Shown here: one piece after another, positions 1 to 6,922 of the stretch
How positions within the stretch are numbered: position 1 is the first letter of the stretch
Layout: each line of letters begins with the position of its first letter
Assembly: GCF_938040765.1 (NCBI RefSeq)
Contig: NZ_CALIAA010000128.1
Span: 1-7,013 of the forward strand
Source: an uncultured Fretibacterium sp.
Lineage (GTDB): Bacteria > Synergistota > Synergistia > Synergistales > Aminobacteriaceae
Direction: 5' to 3'
DNA length: 7,013 bases
Translations under genes and position numbers: made by a program
Notes under the pieces: model-generated
What the model was told of the DNA's origin: nothing
The model's input: only the letters and a program-made list of their open reading frames with translations
The model's database searches: none

Positions 1-68
1 CGTAATTTCTTCGATTGCCTGCTTTGAGCTTGGTATTTAGCCCCTCCCCCTCTCTCCGTTGTGGGCAC

Positions 69-98
69 AGCATATCATGCGCATATTATGCACGTCAA
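69..98 (-). promoter_or_regulatory. candidate leftward sigma70-like promoter
   Basis: On the minus strand TTGACG (98-93) is followed after 18 bp by TATGCT (74-69), matching the sigma70 consensus at five of six and four of six positions. It lies about 95 bp downstream of the end of the peptide-transporter operon and would fire leftwards out of the window. No start codon with a convincing ribosome site follows before position 1, although a purine-rich stretch does. The spacer is occupied by the tandem 11-mers listed separately, an arrangement typical of repressor-controlled promoters. A chance match is possible, because the region is AT-richer than its surroundings. Confidence 0.3.
70..91. repeat. 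tandem pair of near-palindromic 11-mers (possible operator)
   Basis: Two adjacent 11-mers, GCATATCATGC (70-80) and GCATATTATGC (81-91), differ at one position. Each has the symmetric form GCAT-N3-ATGC, so the 22-bp whole is both a direct repeat and a near-perfect dyad (9 of 11 pairs). An 11-bp period puts both copies on nearly the same DNA face, as expected for cooperative binding of a dimeric regulator. No regulator gene is visible nearby, so the protein is unknown. Confidence 0.45.
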
Positions 99-194
99 TG
101 GTCTTATAAAGGAAATGGGGCATGAAATGACAGGGCGATATCGTTCTTTGGAGGGGCTCCCGCCTCGTGGTGAAGTCCACCCGTCCCCTTCATA

Positions 195-1187
195 TCACGG
201 CACCTTCCTTACCGTCTCCGGATCATATGCATGGAAGCAGCGGACCTTGCGTCCGCCAAGCTCCGTGATTTCGGGCATGCGCAGGGTGCAGTCCCGGGTG
301 GACCGCGGGCAATACGGCAGAAACGGACATCGTTCCTCAGAGCTTGGGACGGAGGGAGCGTCGAGGGGGGAGAGGGGGCGTTTTTTTCGGTCCCCGGGAT
401 CCATGCCGGGGATGGAGTCCAGAAGGCATCGGGTGTAGGGATGCAGAGGGCGGTCGTACAGCGCTTCGGTATCCGCAATCTCGCAGATATGGCCCCGGTA
501 GAGGACGCAAACGCGGTCCGATATCGCGCGCACGACGCCCATATCGTGAGAGATGAAGAGACAGGTGAGCCGCTTCTCCTCCTTCAGGGAGTGCAGCAGA
601 TGGAGGATTTGGGCCTGGATCGAGACGTCGAGGGATGAGACGGGCTCGTCGCAGATCAGGAGCTCCGGCTCCGTGGCCAGCGCGCTGGCGATGCCCACGC
701 GCTGGCGCTGCCCTCCGGAGAGCTCGCGGGGATAGCGAAAGACCGTCTCCTTCGGCAGTCCGACGCTTTCGAGCAGTTCCATGGCGCGCTCCAGACGGCC
801 GCGTCCGGCCTCTGCGATCCCGAACGCCTCCAGCGGCTCCAACAGGCTGGCGTGTATGGAGATGTTGGGGTTCAGCGCGGAGGCGGAATCCTGGAAGACC
901 ATGCGGATGTTCCGCATCGCGTCCCGCCTTTCCCTCCCACGCAGGCCGTTCAGGTCCCTTCCCCTGTAGAGCACGGATCCCCGGCTTGGGCGCAGGGCGC
1001 CGTTCAGGATCCGGCCCAGGGTGCTTTTCCCGCTTCCCGACTCGCCCACCAGCGCCAGCGTTTCCCCACGCCGCAAGGTCAGGTCGACGCCGTGGAGCGC
1101 CCGGGTCTCCCCGCGTCCGAAGGAAAAAATACCGTTTCGGGGAAAAATCATCCCCACGTTTCTGAACTCCGCCAGGGGAACGCTCAT
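195..1187 (-). CDS. peptide ABC importer ATPase, DppF/OppF family
   Basis: This 330-residue ATP-hydrolysing subunit is the second of two ATPases in an Opp/Dpp-type importer, acting on the cytoplasmic face of the membrane. Visible motifs are Walker A GESGSGKS (about 48-55), Q-loop Q99, signature LSGGQ (156-160), Walker B LLICDEP (176-182) and switch histidine H214. The C-terminal oligo_HPY region contains HPYTRCLLDSIPG and cysteines at about 287, 293, 300 and 317; in this family such cysteines can bind a [4Fe-4S] cluster. The start is set by ATGA: its ATG overlaps the TGA of the upstream ATPase, and AAGGG lies 7 nt before it. The open frame continues upstream to 1382, but that part duplicates sequence coding for the neighbour in another frame. 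Length is normal. The substrate cannot be read from the ATPase, and Opp versus Dpp naming is uncertain. Confidence 0.95.
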   Translation of the reverse strand: MSVPLAEFRNVGMIFPRNGIFSFGRGETRALHGVDLTLRRGETLALVGESGSGKSTLGRILNGALRPSRGSVLYRGRDLNGLRGRERRDAMRNIRMVFQDSASALNPNISIHASLLEPLEAFGIAEAGRGRLERAMELLESVGLPKETVFRYPRELSGGQRQRVGIASALATEPELLICDEPVSSLDVSIQAQILHLLHSLKEEKRLTCLFISHDMGVVRAISDRVCVLYRGHICEIADTEALYDRPLHPYTRCLLDSIPGMDPGDRKKRPLSPLDAPSVPSSEERCPFLPYCPRSTRDCTLRMPEITELGGRKVRCFHAYDPETVRKVP

Positions 1188-2188
1188 CGTCCGTCCCTTC
1201 TCCCGTCCGGGGTATTGATCGGGAAAAAACACCGAACACGGCATCCGTTCTCCCCGTGATCGTTTTTCCATTGGAACGCCGGTTTTTCCCGGAGGCAAAT
1301 CGGCCGGCTCCTGGGGCAGCGCGGGGCGAAGCGGCATCCGTCCAGCTCGTAAAAACGTTCCGGGGCCTGCCCCTTCATGCATCGTGGAAGGCCGCGGAAA
1401 ACGTCCGCCCTGGGGACGGACTCCATCAGCCCTCGGGTATAGGGATGCTGCGGATTTTCAAAGAGCGTGAAGACATCCGCCCTCTCGACCAGCTCGCCCG
1501 CGTACATCACGCAGACCTCGTCGCACAGCGAGGCGACGACCCTCAGATCGTGCGTGATCAGGAGGATCGAGGCTCCCGTCTCCTCCTGAAGGCGCCTCAG
1601 GAGCTCGAGGATGCGGACCTGAACCGTGGCGTCGAGGGCCGTGGTCGGCTCGTCCGCCACGATAAGGGACGGGCGCAGCGCCACGGCCATGGCGATGAGA
1701 ATCCTCTGCTGCATCCCGCCCGAGAACTCGTGGGGATACTCCCGGTATCGGGACCGGGGGTCGCGGATCCCCACGCTCCGCAGAAGCTCGATGGCCCGTT
1801 CCCGGCGCTCCCTTCGGGATAGGCCGCCGTGTGCCGCAAAAAGCTCTCCGATCTGTTCTCCGACGGTCAGAAGAGGGTTCAGGGCCCGCGACGGCTCCTG
1901 GAAAATCATGGACATCTCGCGTCCCCTGAGCGCTCTCAGCTCCCTGTCCGTCATGTTCAGCAGGTTCTCCCCCTTGAAGAGCACCTCTCCGCTCAGGACG
2001 TGGAGGGGGGCCGGGAGGAGGTTCATCGCCGCCGACGCGGTCACGCTTTTTCCGCTTCCCGATTCGCCCACCAGCCCGACGATCCGGTTGGGAGGGACGG
2101 CGAGGTCCAGCCCCTCGATCAGGACGCGCTCCGACCGCCCGTGCCGAAGCCCGATCGTCACGTTGCGGAGCCTGAGGACGTCGTTCAT
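1184..2188 (-). CDS. peptide ABC importer ATPase, DppD/OppD family
   Basis: This 334-residue protein is the first ATPase subunit of the importer and pairs with the DppF-like subunit encoded next. Motifs in order: Walker A GESGSGKS (41-48), Q-loop Q97 within IFQEPSRALNP, signature FSGGMQQR (155-162, a common DppD/OppD variant of LSGGQ), Walker B LIVADEP (175-181) and switch histidine H213. The oligo_HPY tail has NPQHPYTRGLMESVPR and cysteines at about 285, 291, 298 and 316/320, again the pattern linked to an Fe-S cluster in this family. The start at 2188 overlaps the permease C stop by ATGA, and a GGAGG lies 12 nt upstream, so translational coupling is likely. The frame stays open far upstream (to 3799), but only because high GC suppresses stops; that part is antiframe to the permeases. 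Confidence 0.95.
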   Translation of the reverse strand: MNDVLRLRNVTIGLRHGRSERVLIEGLDLAVPPNRIVGLVGESGSGKSVTASAAMNLLPAPLHVLSGEVLFKGENLLNMTDRELRALRGREMSMIFQEPSRALNPLLTVGEQIGELFAAHGGLSRRERRERAIELLRSVGIRDPRSRYREYPHEFSGGMQQRILIAMAVALRPSLIVADEPTTALDATVQVRILELLRRLQEETGASILLITHDLRVVASLCDEVCVMYAGELVERADVFTLFENPQHPYTRGLMESVPRADVFRGLPRCMKGQAPERFYELDGCRFAPRCPRSRPICLREKPAFQWKNDHGENGCRVRCFFPINTPDGRRDGR

Positions 2189-3069
2189 CGCCGTACAGGG
2201 CCTCCCGTCCCCGGGTCCAGGTACTCCCTGATTCCGTCCCCCAGGAAGTTGAAGGACATGGCCAGCAGAAGGACGCAGAAGGCAGGGCCCAGGGAGATCC
2301 AGGGGGCGTTGAAGAGGTGTTCGCGCCCCTGCGCGACCATCAGCCCGAGGCTGGTCAGAGGGGGCTGAGCTCCAAGCCCCAGAAAGCTCAGCCCCGCCTC
2401 GGAGAGGATGGCCCCCGGGACGTTGACCGTGTACAGGACCAGAAGGGTTTGCCGGATGTTCGGCAGGATATGGCGGGCCATGATTCGGATCCGCCCGACC
2501 CCGGTCGTCCGTGCGGCCTCTACGAAACCGCTTGTTTTCAGCCTCGCGGTCTCCGACCGGACGATGCGCGCCGTCCGCGCCCATCCCGTCAGGCAGAGGA
2601 CGAGGAGAAGGTTGACGAACCCCGCGCCCAGATTGTAGATCATCGCCATGGCCAGAATCATGAAGGGATAGGCGAGCACAATGTCCGCGGTGCGCATGAT
2701 CAGCGCGTCGACCTTCCGGCCGGAGAGGGCGGCCGTCATCCCGAGAAGCGCGCCCAGGGCCAGGGAGAGGAATGTCGGGACGAACGCGGTGATCAGGGAG
2801 ATCCGCGTTCCATGGAGGATGCGGCTCAGAACGTCGCGCCCCATGGCGTCCGTTCCGATCCAGTGCTGCGCCGAGGGCGGCTGGAGGAATTCCCTGTAGT
2901 TCGGAAGCGCGGGGTCGTAGGGCGCCAGCAGCGGGGCCAGGACGGCCAGCAGGATAAAACAAAGGATCAGGAGTGCGCTGACGGTCCCCAGCTTCTTCCG
3001 CATCGCGAAGTCGTTTATGAGCCTCAGGGCGCGAAGCGCGAGGGGCCTGTCCATTGCCGGCGGGTTCAT
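2185..3069 (-). CDS. peptide ABC importer permease, DppC/OppC family
   Basis: This 294-residue inner-membrane protein is one half of the transport channel. A short cytoplasmic N-terminus leads to a first hydrophobic segment (about 29-50) ending APYDP, the OppC_N region. HWIGTDAMGRDVLSRILHG (69-87), the hallmark of the C-type permease, follows, then further hydrophobic segments. The cytoplasmic EAA loop begins at about residue 184 (EAARTTG) and ends with ILPN (201-204), where the ATPases dock. SEAGLSFLGLG (223-233) is also family-typical. It begins 6 nt after permease B stops and has only a weak Shine-Dalgarno, so it probably depends on translation of the upstream gene. A second ATG five codons in is a possible alternative start. 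Length is usual and no motif is missing. Confidence 0.95.
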   Translation of the reverse strand: MNPPAMDRPLALRALRLINDFAMRKKLGTVSALLILCFILLAVLAPLLAPYDPALPNYREFLQPPSAQHWIGTDAMGRDVLSRILHGTRISLITAFVPTFLSLALGALLGMTAALSGRKVDALIMRTADIVLAYPFMILAMAMIYNLGAGFVNLLLVLCLTGWARTARIVRSETARLKTSGFVEAARTTGVGRIRIMARHILPNIRQTLLVLYTVNVPGAILSEAGLSFLGLGAQPPLTSLGLMVAQGREHLFNAPWISLGPAFCVLLLAMSFNFLGDGIREYLDPGTGGPVRR

Positions 3070-3075
3070 GGGGGT

Positions 3076-3993
3076 TCAGCGGCGAAGGCGCGGGTCGATG
3101 GCCGCGCAGAGAAGATCGGCGACGAGATTTCCCAGGATGACCACGGACGTGGAGAGCAGGATGGCCCCCTGCAGCAGGGGCATGTCCCGCGAGACGAGCG
3201 CATTGAGGGAGAGCGACCCCAGCCCGGGGATGGAGAACATGGACTCGGTGATGACGGCGCCGCCGAAGAGGGACGCGGACTGCATCGCCAGCAGGTTCAC
3301 GACGGGGGGAAGCGCGTTCTTCAGCGCGTGGCGAAGGACGATGCGCGTCCGGCCAAGCCCCTTCATGTTCGCCGTGCGGATGAAGTCGGCGTTCATGGCG
3401 TCCAGCATGCTGGAGCGCACGAGGCGCACCACGGAGCCCGCCCCGTACCAGCCCAGGACCAGGGAGGGCAGCACGAGGTGTTCCAGGCGAAAAAATCCCG
3501 AGACGGGAAACCACTTGAGCCTGTAGGCCAAAAAATATTGCAGCAGCACGGCGCAGCAAAAGGTGGGGGTCGAAATCCCGAACACGGCGAAGGCCGTGAT
3601 CGCCCTGTCGGAGAACCTTCCATGGAGCAACGCGGCCCCTATCCCCGCCGAGATACCGAGTATCCAGGTCAGAAGGGAGGCCGACAGCGCCAACTTGCAG
3701 GTGTTGGGGAAGACCTCCGCCAGGATGTCCGCCACGGGGCGGTTCTGAGACAGGGAGACGCCGAGGTCCCCGTGCAGGATGCCCGTAAGATAGCGCCAAA
3801 AGCGAACGTGGACGGGATCGTTGAGCCCGAAGCTCTCCATGAGCCGCGCGACGACGGCAGGGTCCTGCTTCTGAACGAGCATCCCGCTGAAGGGGTTTCC
3901 GGGGATGACGTTCATCAGAAGAAACGTCAGGAAGATGACCCCGACGAGCAGCGGCAGCGTCAGGGCCATCCTCCTGGCTGTATAGGTCAGCAT
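3076..3993 (-). CDS. peptide ABC importer permease, DppB/OppB family
   Basis: This 305-residue inner-membrane protein is the partner of the C-type permease. Residues 1-30 (RRMALTLPLLVGVIFLTFLL) form the typical first membrane segment, followed by the periplasmic stretch with PGNPF, LNDPVHVRFWRYL and GDLGVSL, all characteristic of OppB/DppB. The EAA loop reads RTANMKGLGRTRIVLRHALK (206-225) and ends NALPP. Usually the loop has A or R where this one has N209, a minor departure. ITESMFSIPGLG (248-259) is the conserved region before the last segments. The start at 3993 lies 22 nt after the binding-protein stop, with a weak AGG-type ribosome site; no hairpin is visible in that gap. Length matches the family. 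Confidence 0.95.
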   Translation of the reverse strand: MLTYTARRMALTLPLLVGVIFLTFLLMNVIPGNPFSGMLVQKQDPAVVARLMESFGLNDPVHVRFWRYLTGILHGDLGVSLSQNRPVADILAEVFPNTCKLALSASLLTWILGISAGIGAALLHGRFSDRAITAFAVFGISTPTFCCAVLLQYFLAYRLKWFPVSGFFRLEHLVLPSLVLGWYGAGSVVRLVRSSMLDAMNADFIRTANMKGLGRTRIVLRHALKNALPPVVNLLAMQSASLFGGAVITESMFSIPGLGSLSLNALVSRDMPLLQGAILLSTSVVILGNLVADLLCAAIDPRLRR

Positions 3994-4015
3994 GTCGGCC
4001 TACAAAAGGGCGGTG

Positions 4016-5659
4016 TTATTTGCCATAGGCCGGGTCGAGCTCCAGATCCCGCGTCGCCCCGGCCGCCCAGCCCTGCCACGAGAGATGGAAGTTCTTCAGG
4101 CGCGGGCTCAGCACCCATTCGCCCTTGCTGGAGACGATCGGCAGGTAGAGGGCCTTTTCGAAAGCGATCTCCTTCTCCAGTTCACGGTTCAGTGCGATGC
4201 GGGCATCGACGTCGCTCATCTCCCGAGCCCTGTAGATTCTCGCGCTCAGCTCCGGGTCGGCGAGGTTGAGGCCCACCGCCTGGCTTCCCAGCGCCGAAAA
4301 GCGGAAGAAGAAGGTATCGGCGTCGGGGATGCCGGCGGTCATAGGGCCGATGAAGATTCCGAACCCGTCGTCGCCCTTCATCACGGTGTCCCAAAAGGCG
4401 CTCATGTCGAGGTTCTTGATCGTAAGCCTCACGCCGAGGGGCGCAAGCATGGCCTGGACGGCCTCGTTGATGGGGTGGGTGTACTTGCTGCTGTTGTTCT
4501 GGATCAGAAGCAGGTCGAACCCGTTCTCGAACCCCGCTTCCTTGAGGAGCGCCCGGGCCTCGTCCGGGTCGAAGGGGATGTGGGGCAGGTCCTTGGTGTA
4601 GCCGGGGATCATCGGAGGGATGACGCCGTCCATGGGAACCCCCGTCCCATTGAAGAAGAGCGTGTTCAGCGCGCTGCGGTCGACGGCCCTCTGAATGGCT
4701 TTGCGGACGCGGACATCGTCCAGGGGCTTCGTCTTGCAGTTGAACATCATGTAGACCAGGCCGGGGCGCTCGAAGGAGCGGGTCAGGGGCTTCCATGCCT
4801 CGCTCTCCGTGAAGTACTTGTAGGTGGCCGCGTTGCCGAGGGTCATCACGTCGAGCTCCCCATTCTCGAACATCATGCGCTCCGTCGTCGGATCGATGTT
4901 GATCAGGTAGCGAACGCCGTCGATGGAAGGGCGTTTGCCGAAGTACTCGTCGTTCCGAACCAGGTTGATCTCCTGATCGGGTTTCCAGCCCCCGAACTTC
5001 ATCCAGCCCGTCCCCACGGTATATTGGGGATCGAAGCCGAACTTCTCCCCTCCCTCGGTGACGGCCTTGCGATTGAAGATCGACGCCGGGGCGTCGGTCA
5101 GGTTCGCGAGGAACGGAGCGTAGGGGGTCTCCAGGACGATCTCCACGGTGTAGTCGTCGATCACCCTGACCCCTCCGACCGTCTCGGCCTTGCCCGAGAG
5201 CCGCTCCTTGGCCCCGGCGATCATCTCGAAGGTGTCGGTGTTGAGCGTCTTTTCCTCCGGGTTCATCATCTTGTCGATGGTGAACAGGACGTCGTCCGCC
5301 CTGAACTCCGCGCCGTTATGGAACTTGACCCCTTTGCGCAGGTGGAAGGTGTAGGTCCTGCCGTCCGCGGAGATGTCCCAGGATTCGGCCAGGCCGGGGA
5401 CGATGACCGCACCGCCCTTGCTGTCGGGCTCGGCCTCCACGAGACGGCTGTAGATCTGGAGCGGGATGAAGTAGTCCGCGTTGGTCTTCTGGATGTCCAG
5501 GGTCCTCGGATTCTGAAACAGGGTAAGGACGAAGGTGTTTCCGTTGGGGCTTTTGTAGTTCTCGAACGGGTTGTTCTCCGCCGCCTGAACCGGGGAAAAT
5601 GCAAGCAGGAAAAGCGCGGCCGCAGCCGCGGCCCGAACAAAGCGCGTGACGAATCTCAT
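4016..5659 (-). CDS. extracellular solute-binding protein family 5 (peptide-type), first gene of the operon
   Basis: This 547-residue periplasmic receptor delivers ligand to the importer encoded downstream. The N-terminus is a classic signal peptide: MRFVTRFVR, then an Ala/Leu core, with probable cleavage after SPVQA (residue 26 or 27). There is no lipobox cysteine, so the mature protein is soluble in the periplasm. Family-5 hallmarks follow: [20 protein letters not shown] (88-107) running into RKGVKFHNG and [11 protein letters not shown], then [14 protein letters not shown] (315-328) and [15 protein letters not shown] (363-377). The ligand may be di- or oligopeptides, but this family also binds nickel, glutathione, opines and sugars, so specificity is open. 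The start is chosen by the signal peptide and by AGGAGG upstream. An in-frame GTG at 5818 would add 53 residues before the signal peptide and is considered unlikely. Confidence 0.93.
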   Translation of the reverse strand: MRFVTRFVRAAAAAALFLLAFSPVQAAENNPFENYKSPNGNTFVLTLFQNPRTLDIQKTNADYFIPLQIYSRLVEAEPDSKGGAVIVPGLAESWDISADGRTYTFHLRKGVKFHNGAEFRADDVLFTIDKMMNPEEKTLNTDTFEMIAGAKERLSGKAETVGGVRVIDDYTVEIVLETPYAPFLANLTDAPASIFNRKAVTEGGEKFGFDPQYTVGTGWMKFGGWKPDQEINLVRNDEYFGKRPSIDGVRYLINIDPTTERMMFENGELDVMTLGNAATYKYFTESEAWKPLTRSFERPGLVYMMFNCKTKPLDDVRVRKAIQRAVDRSALNTLFFNGTGVPMDGVIPPMIPGYTKDLPHIPFDPDEARALLKEAGFENGFDLLLIQNNSSKYTHPINEAVQAMLAPLGVRLTIKNLDMSAFWDTVMKGDDGFGIFIGPMTAGIPDADTFFFRFSALGSQAVGLNLADPELSARIYRAREMSDVDARIALNRELEKEIAFEKALYLPIVSSKGEWVLSPRLKNFHLSWQGWAAGATRDLELDPAYGK

Positions 5660-5670
5660 GATGACGGTCG

Positions 5671-5677
5671 ACCTCCT
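5671..5677 (-). promoter_or_regulatory. strong ribosome binding site of the binding-protein gene
   Basis: AGGAGGT on the minus strand is a full match to the anti-Shine-Dalgarno. The gap from AGGAGG to the ATG is 12 nt, longer than the usual 5-9, but no better in-frame start lies between. It supports initiation at 5659 immediately before the signal peptide rather than at the upstream GTG. Confidence 0.7.
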
Positions 5678-5700
5678 ATAGGGGACAACAAACGGGATTG

Positions 5701-5779
5701 GGCCGAACGGACCGGACGAGGCCGAGTGACAGGGGAGGGGCGCCAGCGTCAGGGAATCTCCCGACGTCCGGCCGAACGG
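5701..5779. repeat. 10-bp direct repeat in the leader
   Basis: GGCCGAACGG occurs exactly at 5701-5710 and at 5770-5779, 69 bp apart, each followed by a related sequence containing GGACGA or GACGACG. In this GC-rich context chance duplication is possible. The copies flank a GC-rich stretch that includes a small GGGA-ATC-TCCC hairpin (5752-5762). Confidence 0.4.
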
Positions 5780-5814
5780 GACGACGATGCAGCACGTGCA
5801 CTGCGCGTGTTCGA

Positions 5815-5835
5815 TCACGTTTCCGGACGACGCAT
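5815..5835 (-). CDS. candidate six-residue leader peptide (uORF)
   Basis: An ATG at 5835 opens a frame reading MRRPET and stopping at TGA (5817-5815). It is preceded by AAGGAGG (5850-5844) with an ideal 8-nt gap, a better ribosome site than most true genes in this window have. Its stop overlaps a GTG (GTGA) that opens a frame continuing in phase into the binding protein. The ORF lies in the predicted leader, about 160 nt before the binding-protein start, and could couple translation to mRNA folding. It is too short to judge by codon use, and a GC-rich leader can produce a Shine-Dalgarno by chance. Confidence 0.3.
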   Translation of the reverse strand: MRRPET

Positions 5836-5886
5836 CGAAAAGCCCTCCTTCCGACCTCTCACCCCGACCTCGACGTCGATGCTTTT
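5832..5886 (-). promoter_or_regulatory. two mutually exclusive leader stems around the uORF start
   Basis: In the leader RNA, GCATCGA (5882-5876) can pair with TCGATGC (5838-5832), a perfect 7-bp stem that buries the ATG of the short leader frame and encloses its ribosome site. Alternatively AAAAGC (5886-5881) can pair with GCTTTT (5843-5838). The two pairings share bases at both ends, so they cannot both form fully. This is the layout of a small switch, but the loop is long (about 37 nt) and no folding energy was computed. Confidence 0.3.
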
Positions 5887-5895
5887 AACGGATAA

Positions 5896-5910
5896 CGCCG
5901 ATGTTCGGCG
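5896..5910 (-). promoter_or_regulatory. perfect 6-bp hairpin in the leader
   Basis: CGCCGA and TCGGCG form a perfect GC-rich stem with a 3-nt loop (ACA in the RNA). It starts about 50 nt after the predicted transcription start. It is not followed by a run of T (TTATCCGTTAAAAG), so it is not an intrinsic terminator. It could stabilise the leader end or be one element of a larger fold. Confidence 0.4.
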
Positions 5911-5964
5911 ATGCCGGCGATCTGCGGATGGACCCGTCTGCACAGGGCCCCCTTCGCCTGTCTC

Positions 5965-5993
5965 AGGCTATCAGAAACGCGCGGGAGCGTCAA
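5965..5993 (-). promoter_or_regulatory. sigma70-like promoter of the peptide-importer operon
   Basis: TTGACG (5993-5988) is separated by exactly 17 bp from TAGCCT (5970-5965), and a TGA immediately before the -10 gives an extended -10 TGn. Transcription would start near 5958, leaving a leader of about 300 nt before the binding-protein ATG. It sits between the two importer units and faces the five-gene operon, as expected. The -10 matches at only three of six positions, so the extended -10 and ideal spacing carry the call. Confidence 0.5.
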
Positions 5994-6085
5994 GGAACTT
6001 CCCGAGAGTTCACGTTCTCAATACAGCAGCGGTGCCCCGATGCCCTAAGGGACGAAACGACAAATCTTTGATCTGCCTCCTCGGG

Positions 6086-6126
6086 CTTACAGTGGTTTCA
6101 TCAAACCTCCGCCCCCACCCTGTAAG
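6086..6126. repeat. nested inverted repeat after the amino acid ATPase gene
   Basis: CTTACAG (6086-6092) and CTGTAAG (6120-6126) form a perfect 7-bp outer pair. Inside, GGTTT (6094-6098) and AAACC (6103-6107) form a 5-bp stem with a 4-nt loop. It begins about 50 bp past the ATPase stop and upstream of the next promoter, where a 3' end structure would lie. No T-run follows on the minus strand. It may be a transcript-end stabiliser, a Rho-linked site or a protein-binding site. Confidence 0.4.
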
Positions 6127-6172
6127 TTTCAGCGCAGGAGTCGTATCCGCCTCCGCGAGCAGGGTTGTCCTC

Positions 6173-6910
6173 CTACCTGATGAAACCGTTCAGAAAACTG
6201 CAGAGCTTTTTATTCGCGCTGTTGCCCCTCAAATTATCGGGCGCTCCCTCGTCCGTCATCATTCCGTCGTCCATAAAAAAGACCTTATCCGAGATTTCCA
6301 TCGCAAAATTCATTTCATGCGTTACTATCAGCATACTGCACCGCTTCTTGTCGGCCAAATCCTTAATGATCGCCAAAACCTCTCCCACCCGTTCAGGATC
6401 CAACGAAGACGTCGGCTCGTCGAATAATATGATCTCGGGGTCTACCGCCAGGGCCCTGGCAATTCCCACCCTTTGCTGCTGACCTCCCGACAGCCTGGAG
6501 GGATAGCAATGCTGTTTGTCTTTCAAGCCTACCTGTTCCAGTAGCTGTAACGCAATCTCCAACGCAGTCTCTCTCTTTTTCTTCTGAACCAAAACCAGGG
6601 GCATCATGATGTTTTCCAAAACCGTTTTATTCTTGAACAGACAATAGTTTTGGAAGACCATCGCGGTCTTGTTTCTCAGCCTTCGGATCTGTCTTTCCGA
6701 CGACCTGCCGGCATCAACCGACAGGTCGCCTATCTTTATGCTTCCTCCGTCGGGCTTTTCTATAAAATTGATGCATCTCAGCAAAGTGGATTTGCCTGTT
6801 CCGGACGGGCCAATGATGGCCCCTACCTCTCCATCGTCAATCCGAAAGGTAATGCCCTTCAGCACCTTGAAGCTTCCAAAACTTTTTTCCAACCCCGTCA
6901 CTTGAAGCAT
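6173..6910 (-). CDS. polar amino acid ABC importer ATPase (GlnQ/TcyN type)
   Basis: This 245-residue cytoplasmic ATPase powers a polar amino acid importer. Motifs: Walker A GPSGTGKST (34-42), then LLRCINFIEKPDGG, Q-loop Q87 in MVFQNYCLFKNKTVLEN, signature LSGGQQQR (140-147), Walker B IILFDEP (160-166) and switch histidine H198 in VTHEM. The length is normal for the family. NYCLFKNKTVLEN after the Q-loop, instead of the common QHFNLFPHMTVLEN, and INFIEKP are styles I associate with cystine-type importers (TcyN/YxeO) of low-GC bacteria; cystine is therefore possible but unproven. It starts 12 nt after the permease stop with AAGGTGA overlapping that stop. Its GC content is clearly lower than that of the peptide-importer operon, suggesting a separate origin. 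Confidence 0.93.
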   Translation of the reverse strand: MLQVTGLEKSFGSFKVLKGITFRIDDGEVGAIIGPSGTGKSTLLRCINFIEKPDGGSIKIGDLSVDAGRSSERQIRRLRNKTAMVFQNYCLFKNKTVLENIMMPLVLVQKKKRETALEIALQLLEQVGLKDKQHCYPSRLSGGQQQRVGIARALAVDPEIILFDEPTSSLDPERVGEVLAIIKDLADKKRCSMLIVTHEMNFAMEISDKVFFMDDGMMTDEGAPDNLRGNSANKKLCSFLNGFIR

Positions 6911-6922
6911 GAAGGCTCACCT

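Larger units (their letters stand above)
5660..6172. other. 513-base intergenic region with promoter and structured leader
   Basis: No conventional protein gene is supported here in any frame. Read leftwards, it holds a nested inverted repeat just after the amino acid ATPase (6126-6086), a sigma70-like promoter (5993-5965), and a predicted leader of about 300 nt reaching the binding-protein start. In the leader are a perfect 6-bp hairpin, a six-codon frame with a strong ribosome site, alternative pairings around its start, and short direct repeats (CCGACCTC at 5851 and 5864; GGCCGAACGG at 5701 and 5770, plus-strand reading). No hairpin followed by a T-run was found, so no intrinsic terminator is called. 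Confidence 0.6.

Noticed and set aside
130..185. possible terminator after the peptide-importer operon
   Set aside because: Only short 4-bp stems (GGTG/CACC, GGAG/CTCC) can form, and no T-run follows on the minus strand.
61..438. 125-codon plus-strand frame at the left edge
   Set aside because: It starts in intergenic DNA and runs antisense to the DppF-like gene. The protein is Arg/Gly/Ser-rich with no domain.
1188..1382. 65-residue N-terminal extension of the DppF-like ATPase
   Set aside because: It overlaps the end of the DppD-like gene in another frame and has no ATPase features, whereas the ATG at 1187 overlaps the upstream stop and has a ribosome site.
1184..3799. 871-codon minus-strand frame suggesting a fusion
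   Set aside because: Only the last 334 residues look like a protein; the rest is an out-of-frame reading of the two permease genes. The ATGA overlap at 2188 sets the real start.
2317..4269. 650-codon open frame on the plus strand
   Set aside because: It is antisense to the permease genes and the end of the binding-protein gene, with low-complexity charged residues and no domain pattern. High GC suppresses stop codons in the opposite strand.
6065..6126. resemblance to a cobalamin riboswitch (CTGTAAG, AGCC-GAGGAG)
   Set aside because: The order and spacing of conserved boxes do not fit, the B12 box lacks its GACCTGCC end, and the element lies upstream of the predicted promoter.
3992..6427. 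811-codon open frame on the plus strand
   Set aside because: It runs antisense through the binding protein, the whole intergenic region and part of the amino acid ATPase. No recognisable domain or ribosome site supports it.
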